From Bdellovibrionales bacterium (GTDB lineage Bacteria; Bdellovibrionota; Bdellovibrionia; Bdellovibrionales; UBA1609), in contig JAIBAM010000001.1 in the NCBI GenBank assembly GCA_019695175.1, forward strand, positions 1-64,000: a stretch of DNA of 64,000 nt, given 5' to 3'. The notes beneath the pieces were generated by a model. It was not told the origin of the DNA, ran no database searches, and saw nothing but the letters and a program-made list of their open reading frames with translations. The translations under genes were made by a program, and so were the position numbers. Numbering within the stretch: the stretch's first letter is position 1; the number at the start of each line of letters is the position of its first letter. Below are positions 56,049 through 64,000 of this stretch, in pieces.

Positions 56049-56134
56049 TACCCCATTATCATGCATGAAAGTCGAAATCCTTCCCCTAATAAATAGGATG
56101 GTCATGGATCTTATTTTTTAGTACAAATACCTTC

Positions 56135-56857
56135 ATGGAAGAATTTCTATGGAAAGAAAAACTCGTTGGTTACTCCTATCATTCTAAAAATTGTTTTTAT
56201 TTTTTCGGAACTCTCCACTTACTCCCTGAAAATTTATCACAAATTTTTCCGGATTTTGAATTTCAATTTTTAAAACAAGTTCATGGCAACAAATTGATTG
56301 AAGCTCAAAGCTCAAACTTAATCGAAGCAGATGCCCATTGGACTAAAGAAAAAAATCAAGCCCTAGTTATTCAAACGGCGGACTGTATGCCCATTCTTAT
56401 GGGCGGGGCAGGTCTTGTCGTGGCTGTTCATGCAGGATGGAAAGGTGTGGCCCAAGGAATTGTATTTCATAGTGCGGAATTTATGAAATCCCATAGCCCT
56501 CAAACTGAGGATATTTTAATTGGCCCCCATCTACAAATGGAAAGTTTTGAAGTGGGTTTAGATGTGGCGGAAAAATTACAACAATCCCACGAACAAATTT
56601 TAAAATCTTTTTATTTAACACACGATTCTTCCCCCGAGCTCCAACAAAGATCTTTTGTTTTTTCCCATAAAGATCCCAACAAAAGATACATTTCTTTGTC
56701 GGAAATCGCCCGTCAACAAATCCAAATTCATTTTTCAACGGGATTTCATACAAAAATTTCACAACTCAACACCAGCACAAACCTGATTTTTCACTCCTTT
56801 CGTCGAGGCAAAGCCACCCCCGCTCGGCAATACAGCTTTATTGTACGAACGTCTTAA
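56135..56857 (+). CDS. pgeF: PgeF/YfiH-type peptidoglycan editing factor (DUF152, laccase domain)
   Basis: A multicopper-oxidase-like DUF152 protein. In E. coli PgeF removes wrongly placed L-Ser from peptidoglycan precursors. The three metal-site residues are present: His in LKQVHGNKLI, Cys in QTADCMPILM and His in AVHAGWKGVAQGIV. The usual Cys before YEVG is missing (HLQMESFEVG). The 240 residues are typical. It follows rluD by 86 bp, matching the common rluD-pgeF gene pair. Confidence 0.9.
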   Translation: MEEFLWKEKLVGYSYHSKNCFYFFGTLHLLPENLSQIFPDFEFQFLKQVHGNKLIEAQSSNLIEADAHWTKEKNQALVIQTADCMPILMGGAGLVVAVHAGWKGVAQGIVFHSAEFMKSHSPQTEDILIGPHLQMESFEVGLDVAEKLQQSHEQILKSFYLTHDSSPELQQRSFVFSHKDPNKRYISLSEIARQQIQIHFSTGFHTKISQLNTSTNLIFHSFRRGKATPARQYSFIVRTS

Positions 56858-56978
56858 AAAGAGTCCAAAAATCTTGATGAAAAATATGTTTATTTACTAA
56901 TGAGGGTTCATTTCTTCTCGACTGAAAGAAGATTCGGTCTTTTCTCGCAACCCTTTTTAAGGCACAATTTAAAAATCA

Positions 56979-57494
56979 ATGAAGCTGATCTCCTATCTCA
57001 AAAAAAATTACGCCTTATTTCTCCGTCTTTCTTGGACGTGGAAAATTTTGTGGAGTTTACTTTTCACTGGAGTCCTTATTTCTGGAGGTCTTGCCTTAAG
57101 CTCAAGGCATCGTTTGCTTTGGCAGGCACATTTTTTTCCTGAAAAAAAAGAACTCCTCGCAGTCGTTAATGGTGATCTATTGGGAAATGGGTCAGAATTC
57201 AAAGTCCTCAAATACGCCACAAGAAAGGGACTCATCATCGAAATTCAATCCCCACACCAGAGAAACGACAACCCCTACCAGATGGTAGATCGTGTTTTTA
57301 TTCCGGACCGCCACGATGGTTACTTTTCACTCAGCACGGCCTCAACTCAATTGGCAATTCTTGATATCAACGGAGATGGTGTTCCTGAAATTATCGCTCC
57401 ATCTTTTGATGAAAACCTCATGGCCCATCTCAACCCCATGAGATTAGATCCCATAACCAAAAAAATTCAATTGATCCGCCCCGAAGAGTTGTGA
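56979..57494 (+). CDS. Small membrane-anchored protein with an FG-GAP-like segment
   Basis: No named family. It has a single membrane helix near residues 22-42 (WKILWSLLFTGVLISGGLAL) and an exported domain of about 125 residues. The segment AILDINGDGVPEIIAPSFDE resembles an FG-GAP/VCBS-type calcium-binding loop (DINGDGxPE). A frame at 56900 overlapping it is judged a shadow. It lies after pgeF and may be the last gene of that transcript. Confidence 0.6.
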   Translation: MKLISYLKKNYALFLRLSWTWKILWSLLFTGVLISGGLALSSRHRLLWQAHFFPEKKELLAVVNGDLLGNGSEFKVLKYATRKGLIIEIQSPHQRNDNPYQMVDRVFIPDRHDGYFSLSTASTQLAILDINGDGVPEIIAPSFDENLMAHLNPMRLDPITKKIQLIRPEEL

Positions 57495-57690
57495 TGGTAT
57501 AGATGATTAAAGTTTAGTCACAGCTTATAAGTTCTTCCCTTTAAGGAAATGAATTTAATCCCGGTGAAGCCGTTTTTGCTTTGATTTAATTCAATATCTT
57601 CCAAAAATGACATACATCTGGCATATTGGAGCGAATTTAACCTTAGAGAAATGTTTTCGATTTAAACCATTGGTGCCAATTTGGAGTCCC

Positions 57691-58407
57691 ATGATCAACA
57701 ATTTTTGTTACAAAAAATCAATCCTCGGTTCATTAGTGCTTTTAGTCCTTATCTTTTTGCTTGGATGTGGTGGAGGGAACAGCCTAAATGCTCCTAAGGG
57801 CACTGTTTGCACCAAGGACTACCAACCCTTTGAATATGAGTTGCCCAATAAACCAGGTAATCCTTCGGCCAAACCAATAGATATCGGTGATGCAACAGAT
57901 GTCCCGGTTGGAAACTATGTATATGAGGGTGCTGAGATTTTTTATTTCAACGCCAAAGAAAATATTCGTCTGCACCTACAAGAGGTTAAGGAATTAAAAA
58001 ACAATAGCTTCAAAACCTCTGTGATTTGCGCCTCAGGACTACGTTTATCAACAAAAGAACTTCACTACAGCGTGACAGGTGTCGCAGGTTTTACCATGGT
58101 TGAAACAAGAATACATTATGGACTCATTAATAGTATCGTGGCTGGAAACACCTTGCCCAGAAATTTCACACTCAATTTGGATGATCGCTTTCATTTACAA
58201 CTTTTGACACAAGAACAAAAACCCACTCAGGATTTGCCTTCAAAAGTATTTAATGACAATGACGTTTCATTTAATTTCTACAAACTTGCAAATGGCACTG
58301 CAAGTCACCAAATCCGTTCTCAATATATTGTTGGCGATGGTGAATCCATTACTCTTTTGGTGAAACTTTCCCACTCAGTTCCTAATACTGGAACAAATAA
58401 AAATTAA
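57691..58407 (+). CDS. Hypothetical lipoprotein
   Basis: The start at 57691 gives a good lipoprotein signal: MINNFCYKKSILGSLVLLVL, then IFLLGCGGG with the lipobox LLGC. The frame is open to 57607, but the longer N-terminus hides the signal. The mature part of about 210 residues is rich in beta structure (DVPVGNYVYEGAEIFYFNAK, LRLSTKELHYSVTGVAGFTM) and has no recognised domain. It is probably attached to the outer membrane. It is convergent with murA. Confidence 0.65.
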   Translation: MINNFCYKKSILGSLVLLVLIFLLGCGGGNSLNAPKGTVCTKDYQPFEYELPNKPGNPSAKPIDIGDATDVPVGNYVYEGAEIFYFNAKENIRLHLQEVKELKNNSFKTSVICASGLRLSTKELHYSVTGVAGFTMVETRIHYGLINSIVAGNTLPRNFTLNLDDRFHLQLLTQEQKPTQDLPSKVFNDNDVSFNFYKLANGTASHQIRSQYIVGDGESITLLVKLSHSVPNTGTNKN

Positions 58408-58450
58408 TTGAATTTGACTACGAATCTCCTAGATCACTGGATCCAAAACC

Positions 58451-59704
58451 TTAATTCTCACTGCGAACTATTTGGGCTCCCAAACTTTTTAACTTTAAAT
58501 CCATGCCCTCATAACCTCGATCTAGATGGTAAATACGACCCACAACGGTTTCACCTTGCGCGGCAAGTCCCGCCAGAACCAAACAAGCACTGGCTCTTAA
58601 ATCTGTCGCCATCACAGGGGCTGCGTGGAGGGCTTTAACTCCACGCACGACAGCCACTCTGGTTTTAGGTGTAATGTCAGCTCCCAGACGAACGAGCTCC
58701 TGTACATGCATAAATCGGTTTTCAAAGACCGTCTCTGTAATCACACTTGTCCCATTGGCTAAAGTCATAAGTGCCATAAATTGAGCTTGTAGATCTGTAG
58801 GAAAAGCTGGATGGGGAGCCGTAGTTAAATCAACACCGGACCAACGAGCACACGGCTTAATTCTCATCTGAGAAGTGGAACATTCCAGCTCAAACCCACT
58901 TTCTTTCAACTTTGCAATCAAAGCATCCAAGTCCGTCGGAACACATTGAGTCAGTGTCACATCACCTTTTGTAAGAGCTGCCGCAATCAGTAAAGTTCCA
59001 GTTTCAATTCGATCCGCAATCACCGTATGAGTAGCTGGTTTTAATTTAGAAACCCCTTTTATTTTAATAATACTTGAGCCAGCTCCAGATATTTGAGCCC
59101 CCATACGAATCAAGTAATTAGCCAAATCCACAATCTCAGGTTCTTTGGCTGCATTTTCAATGGTGGTCTCACCCTCAGCAAGGCATGCCGCCATCATTAA
59201 GTTCTCAGTACCACCCACTGTCGGACTTTCAAATAGAATCATGTTCCCTTTAAGTCGCTTGGTGGTTCCAAGTACATAACCATTTTCTAATTCCAACTGA
59301 GCGCCCAAGAGTTTAAGACCTTCCAAATGGAGATCGATGGGTCTTGTTCCAATAGCACAGCCACCAGGAAGACTCACCTTAGCTTGACCATACTTCGCAA
59401 GAAGTGGACCTAAGCACAAAATACTGGCCCGCATCTTTCTTACCAAATCATAGGGGGCTTCAAAACTTTTTGGAGGACGAACCAAAATACGAAATGTAGA
59501 TCCAATATGTTCTGTTTCACAACCTAAGTGCTCTAAAAGTTGCGCTGTGGAACGAATGTCCATTAAACGGGGAACGTTGTGAAAAACATGCTCTCCCTCT
59601 GCCAATAGAGATGAAAATAGCAAGGGTAAAGCCGCATTTTTAGCACCACTAATTTGCACTGTCCCCATAAGGGGTCGTCCACCAACTACTTTCATCTTAT
59701 CCAT
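58451..59704 (-). CDS. murA: UDP-N-acetylglucosamine 1-carboxyvinyltransferase
   Basis: MurA performs the first committed step of peptidoglycan synthesis. Motifs: MGTVQISGAKNAALPLLFSS, the catalytic Cys loop in LPGGCAIGTRPIDLHLEGL, FESPTVGGTENLMMAACLAE, HPAFPTDLQAQFMALMTLA and the end DRGYEGMDLKLKSLGAQI. The active-site Cys is kept, so fosfomycin sensitivity of the enzyme itself is expected. The 417 residues are normal. It is 2 bp downstream of prmC. Confidence 0.98.
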   Translation of the reverse strand: MDKMKVVGGRPLMGTVQISGAKNAALPLLFSSLLAEGEHVFHNVPRLMDIRSTAQLLEHLGCETEHIGSTFRILVRPPKSFEAPYDLVRKMRASILCLGPLLAKYGQAKVSLPGGCAIGTRPIDLHLEGLKLLGAQLELENGYVLGTTKRLKGNMILFESPTVGGTENLMMAACLAEGETTIENAAKEPEIVDLANYLIRMGAQISGAGSSIIKIKGVSKLKPATHTVIADRIETGTLLIAAALTKGDVTLTQCVPTDLDALIAKLKESGFELECSTSQMRIKPCARWSGVDLTTAPHPAFPTDLQAQFMALMTLANGTSVITETVFENRFMHVQELVRLGADITPKTRVAVVRGVKALHAAPVMATDLRASACLVLAGLAAQGETVVGRIYHLDRGYEGMDLKLKSLGAQIVRSEN

Positions 59705-59706
59705 AT

Positions 59707-60567
59707 CTATTCCTCTATTTTTTTTAGAGTAACGACTCTAGGAAGGCCGGCCAAGTCTTTTTGTAAATAAAGAAATTCCCATCCCAGGTGTTCAGCAAAT
59801 TGTTTGACCTGAGACTCTTGGTTACTGCCAATCTCCATAACCATATATCCTTCGTTTTTTAACAATCTAATCCCCATCTCCAGCCAGCTTTTCATGGCGC
59901 CAAAACCCTGATCTGGTGAAAACAAAGCTGCAGGAGGTTCATATTCACGCACCGCTTTTTCCACAGAAGGATCGTCTTTTGCAATGTAGGGTGGATTGGC
60001 CACAATCAAATCAAATTCATTTTCTTTTACAAACTGAGAAAGTCTTTCCACTCTTCGGGGCAAAACCTGAACCCTATTATACAAATGAAATTTATTAATG
60101 TTTTTATTTAAATATCGAATTGCCTCATCAGAACTTTCAACAGCCATCAATGAAAATAACGGTTGCTCCAATAAGAGAGACAAGCCAATACACCCACTCC
60201 CAGCCCCAAAGTCAGCCACTTTCAAATGATGTCTTAAACCATGTGTCAGTTTCAAAACAGTCTCAACGACAATTTCAGTTTCAGGTCTGGGAATCAAAAC
60301 ACCAGGACCCACAACAAATGAACTTTTATAAAAATTCTTTTCCCCTAAAATGTAAGCTAAAGGCTCCCCTTGCAATCTCCGAGTTCTCCCTCTATCAAGC
60401 ACAACCCACTGTGCGGAACTAAGTAATTCAGTTTCACGGGTCATCAAGTGAATACGAGGCCAATTTAATATCCCTGCCACTAAAAGTTCAGCTTCTGTTC
60501 GTGGTTGAATAAAATTTATTTGTTTAAATTGGAAATGGGTTTCTTCTACGAACTGGGCAACCGTCAT
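59707..60567 (-). CDS. prmC: Peptide chain release factor methyltransferase PrmC
   Basis: PrmC methylates the Gln of the GGQ motif in release factors. The AdoMet motif is [20 protein letters not shown], and the catalytic NPPY is in [14 protein letters not shown]. The N-terminal helical domain includes [18 protein letters not shown]-type sequence ([20 protein letters not shown]). The gene overlaps prfA, which encodes its substrate, by 4 bp. The 286 residues are normal. Confidence 0.96.
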   Translation of the reverse strand: MTVAQFVEETHFQFKQINFIQPRTEAELLVAGILNWPRIHLMTRETELLSSAQWVVLDRGRTRRLQGEPLAYILGEKNFYKSSFVVGPGVLIPRPETEIVVETVLKLTHGLRHHLKVADFGAGSGCIGLSLLLEQPLFSLMAVESSDEAIRYLNKNINKFHLYNRVQVLPRRVERLSQFVKENEFDLIVANPPYIAKDDPSVEKAVREYEPPAALFSPDQGFGAMKSWLEMGIRLLKNEGYMVMEIGSNQESQVKQFAEHLGWEFLYLQKDLAGLPRVVTLKKIEE

Positions 60568-61637
60568 GACTCAGTTTGCTTTTTGAGGGCTTCACTACGA
60601 AAATGAGTCATAAGAGGCTCAATGAGAATGGTTAAATTTCCATCCATCACCTCTTTAACTGAATGACTTGTAAAACCTATTCGATGGTCCGTGATGCGAC
60701 TCTGGGGGAAATTATAGGTTCGAATTCTTTCAGATCTATCCCCCGTACCAATTTGAGACAGTCGAGCGTCTGAAGCCTCTTTTCGAGCTCGCTCTTCTTC
60801 TTGAGCCAGAAGGCGCGAGAATAAAATCGTCATAGCTCTTTCCCTATTCGAATGTTGAGATTTCCCTTCTTGGCAATAAACAACAAGACCTGTAGGCAAA
60901 TGAGTGATTCGAACGGCCGAATCTGTACGATTCACCGATTGACCACCCGATCCACTGGCCCTTGTAGTATCAATTCTTAAATCATTGGGATTGATTTTAA
61001 CATCCACTGATTCGGCCTCAGGTAACACTGCAACGGTAATGGTAGAAGTGTGAACCCGACCTGAAGCTTCTGTTTGTGGGACCCTTTGCACCCGGTGAAC
61101 TCCACTTTCATATTTTAATTTCGAAAAAACTTTTTCACCGGAAATAGAGGCAATGACCTCTTTATAACCGCCCACACTCCCCTCAGAAATAGACATCAGA
61201 TCGCAACGCCAATTTTGTGAAGCCGCATAAAGCGAATAGGCCCGGAACAACTCCTTAGCAAATAACCCAGCTTCATCACCACCCGCACCGGCACGAATTT
61301 CCAAAATAATATTTTTATCGTCGTTTGGATCTTTAGGAAGAAGCAACACCTTCAGTCGTTCTTCACAAGAGGCTATATCATATTCTAAAGTTGAAATTTC
61401 ATCCTTGATCAGTTGTTTGAGTCCTGCCTCTTGTTCTCCCGAAAGAAGTTCGAAACTGTCCACTAACTGTTTTTGTTTACTCAGATAGGTTCTATACTCT
61501 TTCACCACCTCTTCCAAGGCGGCCATTTCTTTCATCATCTTGCGGTAGAGGACCTGGTCATCTGCCACTCCAGGGCGCTGCAGATCTTGCTCCAGTTGCT
61601 CATATTTTTTTTCGACTTCGGCTAATTTAGTAAACAT
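60564..61637 (-). CDS. prfA: Peptide chain release factor 1
   Basis: RF1 recognises UAA and UAG. The GGQ motif is in [20 protein letters not shown]. The stop-codon-reading tripeptide is at [20 protein letters not shown], where the PxT motif reads PQT, as expected for RF1 and not RF2. The 357 residues are typical, with no frameshift site. It lies 10 bp after rho and overlaps prmC by 4 bp. The rpmE gene often found between rho and prfA is absent. Confidence 0.97.
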   Translation of the reverse strand: MFTKLAEVEKKYEQLEQDLQRPGVADDQVLYRKMMKEMAALEEVVKEYRTYLSKQKQLVDSFELLSGEQEAGLKQLIKDEISTLEYDIASCEERLKVLLLPKDPNDDKNIILEIRAGAGGDEAGLFAKELFRAYSLYAASQNWRCDLMSISEGSVGGYKEVIASISGEKVFSKLKYESGVHRVQRVPQTEASGRVHTSTITVAVLPEAESVDVKINPNDLRIDTTRASGSGGQSVNRTDSAVRITHLPTGLVVYCQEGKSQHSNRERAMTILFSRLLAQEEERARKEASDARLSQIGTGDRSERIRTYNFPQSRITDHRIGFTSHSVKEVMDGNLTILIEPLMTHFRSEALKKQTES

Positions 61638-61647
61638 GAACTTAAAA

Positions 61648-63318
61648 TTAACTGCTCATGGAATTTAAAAAATCACCATTGGATTTGGAACTTTCCAATT
61701 TACTAATGAGGAACTCCATACTGTCGATCACATTCATTGGAGCTAAAACTTTTCTTAAAATCCAGAGTCGATTGAGATCTGCCTTTTCAACCAACAGATC
61801 TTCTTTTCGCGTGCCGGATTTATTAATATCCATACATGGGAAGATCCGTTTTTCCATCAGTTTTCGATCTAGAATGATCTCAGAATTACCTGTTCCCTTA
61901 AATTCCTCAAAGATAACCTCATCCATACGTGAGCCCGTATCAATAAGGGCTGTGGCAATAATTGTAAGACTTCCGCCTTCTTCAATATTCCGTGCTGCTC
62001 CAAAAAATCTTTTTGGTTTATGAAGTGCATTAGAGTCCACACCACCTGATAGAATTTTTCCCGAGGGAGGCACAACGGTATTATAAGCTCTAGCCAATCG
62101 CGTGATTGAATCCAACAAAATAACTACATCCTGTTTATGTTCAACCAATCTTTTGGCTTTTTCGATTACCATCTCAGCCACTTGCACGTGACGTGTGGGT
62201 GGTTCGTCAAAAGTCGAACTGACCACCTCACCTTTCACGGTTCGCAACATATCTGTCACCTCTTCAGGCCGTTCATCTATGAGCAACACGATCAAAGTCA
62301 CTTCGGGATGGTTTTTAGAAATGGCATTGGCGATATTTTGTAACAAAACCGTTTTACCGGTACGGGGAGGGGCTACGATGAGAGCCCGTTGCCCTTTTCC
62401 TAGGGGAGCCATCAAATCCACAACTCTTGTAGTATATTCTTTAGGTCCAATTTCCAAACGCAAACGAGTGTCAGGATAAAGAGGAGTCAAGTTATCAAAT
62501 AAAATTTTATCTTTGGCTTTTTCTTGTGGTTCAAAGTTAAGTGTGTCGACCTTCAGTAGTGCGAAGTAACGTTCTCCGTCTTTAGGTGGACGAACCGTAC
62601 CGCTCACAGTATCCCCTGTCCTCAAACCAAAACGACGGATTTGTGACGGACTCACATATATATCATCAGGACCTGGTAAATAATTATAATCTGGCGATCT
62701 TAAAAAACCATATCCATCTGGAAGAATTTCCAAAACCCCATTGCCGTAAATATCGCCCAATTGAGCCGCTCGTTTTAGAATTTCAAAAACGATATCTTGA
62801 CGACGCATTCCTGCAGCATTCTCAATTTTTAATTTAGAAGCCAATGCGGTCAAATCACGAATATCTTTAGATCGAAGATTTTTAGAGGTCAGATCTTTTC
62901 GTTCATCCTCGGTCAAACTAATATCTGAAAGATCAATAACTTGCGAAGATTGAATATCTTCATTCTCATCCATCATAGAGTGGGATTTGTTTTGATGATT
63001 GGGGCGAGGACTGTGTCCACCATTTCGGTTCCTATTATTGTTGTTGTGGTGACCACCTTTTTGGAATCTCTTTTCGTGTTTACCATCGCCATTATTTCGA
63101 TTGTTTCGTCTAAAGTTATTACTATGACCCCGCTCTTTATCTTCCTGTTCTTTTGATTCTTTCTCTTTCCCATCATTGTGATTTTTTACGACTCCAGCAG
63201 AGGCTTCACTTTCTTTCGCAGCTGTTGAAATCGGTGCCGGCGCTACTACTGGCGCTGGGTGGGAAGTGATATTTAATTCTTTTTTTTCAGTGGACGGGGT
63301 TTCGGAATGATCCGACAT
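61648..63318 (-). CDS. rho: Transcription termination factor Rho with a long N-terminal insertion
   Basis: A hexameric RNA helicase. The N-terminal 115 residues are an extension rich in Glu/Lys, then Asn/Arg/Gly ([20 protein letters not shown]). The Rho N-domain follows ([20 protein letters not shown] and [20 protein letters not shown]), then the cold-shock RNA-binding fold ([17 protein letters not shown]). The ATPase has [17 protein letters not shown] as P-loop, [13 protein letters not shown] and the Q/R-loop region [20 protein letters not shown]. Total 556 residues. It lies at the head of rho-prfA-prmC-murA. Confidence 0.97.
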   Translation of the reverse strand: MSDHSETPSTEKKELNITSHPAPVVAPAPISTAAKESEASAGVVKNHNDGKEKESKEQEDKERGHSNNFRRNNRNNGDGKHEKRFQKGGHHNNNNRNRNGGHSPRPNHQNKSHSMMDENEDIQSSQVIDLSDISLTEDERKDLTSKNLRSKDIRDLTALASKLKIENAAGMRRQDIVFEILKRAAQLGDIYGNGVLEILPDGYGFLRSPDYNYLPGPDDIYVSPSQIRRFGLRTGDTVSGTVRPPKDGERYFALLKVDTLNFEPQEKAKDKILFDNLTPLYPDTRLRLEIGPKEYTTRVVDLMAPLGKGQRALIVAPPRTGKTVLLQNIANAISKNHPEVTLIVLLIDERPEEVTDMLRTVKGEVVSSTFDEPPTRHVQVAEMVIEKAKRLVEHKQDVVILLDSITRLARAYNTVVPPSGKILSGGVDSNALHKPKRFFGAARNIEEGGSLTIIATALIDTGSRMDEVIFEEFKGTGNSEIILDRKLMEKRIFPCMDINKSGTRKEDLLVEKADLNRLWILRKVLAPMNVIDSMEFLISKLESSKSNGDFLNSMSS

Positions 63319-63678
63319 GCCATTTTTTCCTTATTTTTTATGATTATGGGATATAAACGATAGTTGAACTCTTATTTTTAACGAAACAACCCTCTATGAG
63401 ATACCCATTTTTACGTAAATTGTCTGGAGATTGTCAATGAAGAGTCAAGGACAGTATAATGCACAATGTTGCCAACCTGCAAGTGTGATATGTGTTCTTT
63501 CGCTAAATTTTTAGCTCTTTTTTTAAAAGGTCTTAATTTAAAACAACAGCTGTCACATCCACAGACATTTTTTTAACATTTATAATTTTCTTTTTCCGAT
63601 TTTCGGACCTTTAACTGACTGCATTCTAAAACAAATCATCATGGCACTGAACGATAGAATTGCAATCCTCAAATTCCA
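63319..63678. other. 360-bp divergent spacer between rho and the secretin-like gene
   Basis: No reading frame was supported here. The region is AT-rich on the plus-strand gene side and should carry both divergent promoters. One sigma-70-like promoter for the plus strand is listed separately. A rho leader of unknown length would also lie here, and autoregulation of rho by its own leader is known in other bacteria. No hairpin or RNA gene was seen. Confidence 0.5.
63558..63586 (+). promoter_or_regulatory. Possible sigma-70 promoter of the secretin-like gene
   Basis: TATAAT (63581-63586) is a perfect -10 box, with TCCACA (63558-63563) as a -35 differing at two positions, at 17-bp spacing. The leader would be about 86 nt. 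Confidence 0.4.
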
Positions 63679-64000
63679 ATGAGTTATCAATTAGTTCTTA
63701 TCATTTTATGTTTATTGGAGGCCTCAGCTAAATTAAAAGAATTTAGCCATGAAAAAAATCTATCCCTACCAAATAACGTCATTATCTTATCTGTTGGTGA
63801 AAAAAAGAATTTATCTGTAAGCGATACTTCCTCCCTCCGTGTGAGCAGCGCAAAAAGAGTTCGAATTCTAGCTCAATCTAAAAAAAACCTAGTTATTTTA
63901 GGAAGATCTCCAGGAAAAGTCCTACTAAGTTCCACCAAAGAAATTTTCCGTATTGAAGTTCTCTCCACCTCCGTTGGCCTGGCTTACCAAAAACTCTTAA
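63679..64000 (+). CDS. Secretin-type pilus protein (CpaC/RcpA-like), N-terminal part only
   Basis: A reading frame from the ATG at 63679 stays open to the window edge (107 residues seen). A signal peptide (MSYQLVLIILCLLEASA) is followed by NNVIILSVGEKKNLSVSD, SSLRVSSAKRVRILAQSKKN and LVILGRSPGKVLLSS. This pattern (a conserved VGE-x-L opening, then a segment ending in GxxPGxVxL) resembles the N-terminal domain of Tad/type II-III secretins and CpaC-type pilus proteins. The rest of the gene is outside the window, so the assignment is tentative. No strong ribosome site is visible. Confidence 0.55.
   Translation, partial: MSYQLVLIILCLLEASAKLKEFSHEKNLSLPNNVIILSVGEKKNLSVSDTSSLRVSSAKRVRILAQSKKNLVILGRSPGKVLLSSTKEIFRIEVLSTSVGLAYQKLL

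Noticed and set aside
56900-57142. 80-residue frame overlapping the small anchored protein gene
   Set aside because: It lies in another frame over a gene with a clear membrane helix and FG-GAP-like loop, and its own sequence shows no domain or ribosome site.
58408-58638. 76-residue frame directly after the lipoprotein gene
   Set aside because: It is the opposite strand of the murA C-terminus and has the composition expected of a shadow frame.

Overview
The window is a continuous stretch of AT-rich (roughly 40% GC by eye) chromosome from a flagellated Gram-negative bacterium. P-ring and L-ring genes, a lipoprotein, beta-barrel-like and signal-peptide proteins, MurA and a GTPase-containing FlhF/FlhG polar flagellar module all point to a diderm with polar flagella. 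Gene content and order (rho-prfA-prmC-murA, rpsB-tsf-pyrH-frr-uppS-cdsA-rseP, flhA-flhF-flhG-fliA, many lineage-specific secreted proteins) fit the Bdellovibrionota best. That assignment is an inference from content, not from a marker-gene search. No rRNA, tRNA, CRISPR array, prophage or intact insertion sequence was seen.

Layout. 1-4979: the 3' part of a giant secreted repeat protein. 5190-14243: a minus-strand flagellar block in two groups, flgF-flgG-flgA-flgH-flgI (rod, P- and L-ring) followed by flgJ, then flgM-flgN-flgK-flgL (late genes, chaperone and anti-sigma factor). 14540-18796: a secreted lytic transglycosylase, a membrane-anchored unknown and a secreted zincin-like protein with six C-terminal repeats. 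18889-26644: metabolic and housekeeping genes (aspartokinase, MBL hydrolase, 2OG-Fe oxygenase, valS, rhodanese, MFS efflux). 26674-30865: three lineage-specific exported proteins and a 23-bp perfect tandem repeat. 30978-42073: the second flagellar block on the minus strand, fliL-M-N-O-P-Q-R-flhB-flhA-flhF-flhG and then fliA. 42360-45656: suhB, a SPOR protein and icd. 45901-57494: the rpsB-to-rseP operon, then tsaB, a MinD-like ATPase, a J-domain/HTH fusion, rluD, pgeF and a small anchored protein. 57691-63318: a lipoprotein, then murA-prmC-prfA-rho on the minus strand. 63679 to the right edge: the start of a secretin-like (CpaC/RcpA N-terminal type) gene.

How it works together. Both major structural flagellar operons have near-identical sigma-54 type -24/-12 boxes upstream (TGGCATC-N5-TTGCT, at flgF and fliL). 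The sigma-28 factor (FliA) and its anti-sigma factor (FlgM) are also encoded here, so a sigma-54 to sigma-28 flagellar cascade is likely. The polar number/placement pair FlhF/FlhG is unusual: FlhG lacks the N-terminal DQAxxLR activator motif, and FlhF has lost canonical G3 and G4 residues. A second MinD-like ATPase, translationally coupled to a protein that joins a J-domain lacking its catalytic His to a RodZ-type HTH, lies in the tsaB-rluD region. It is the best candidate here for an undescribed two-component positioning or regulatory system.
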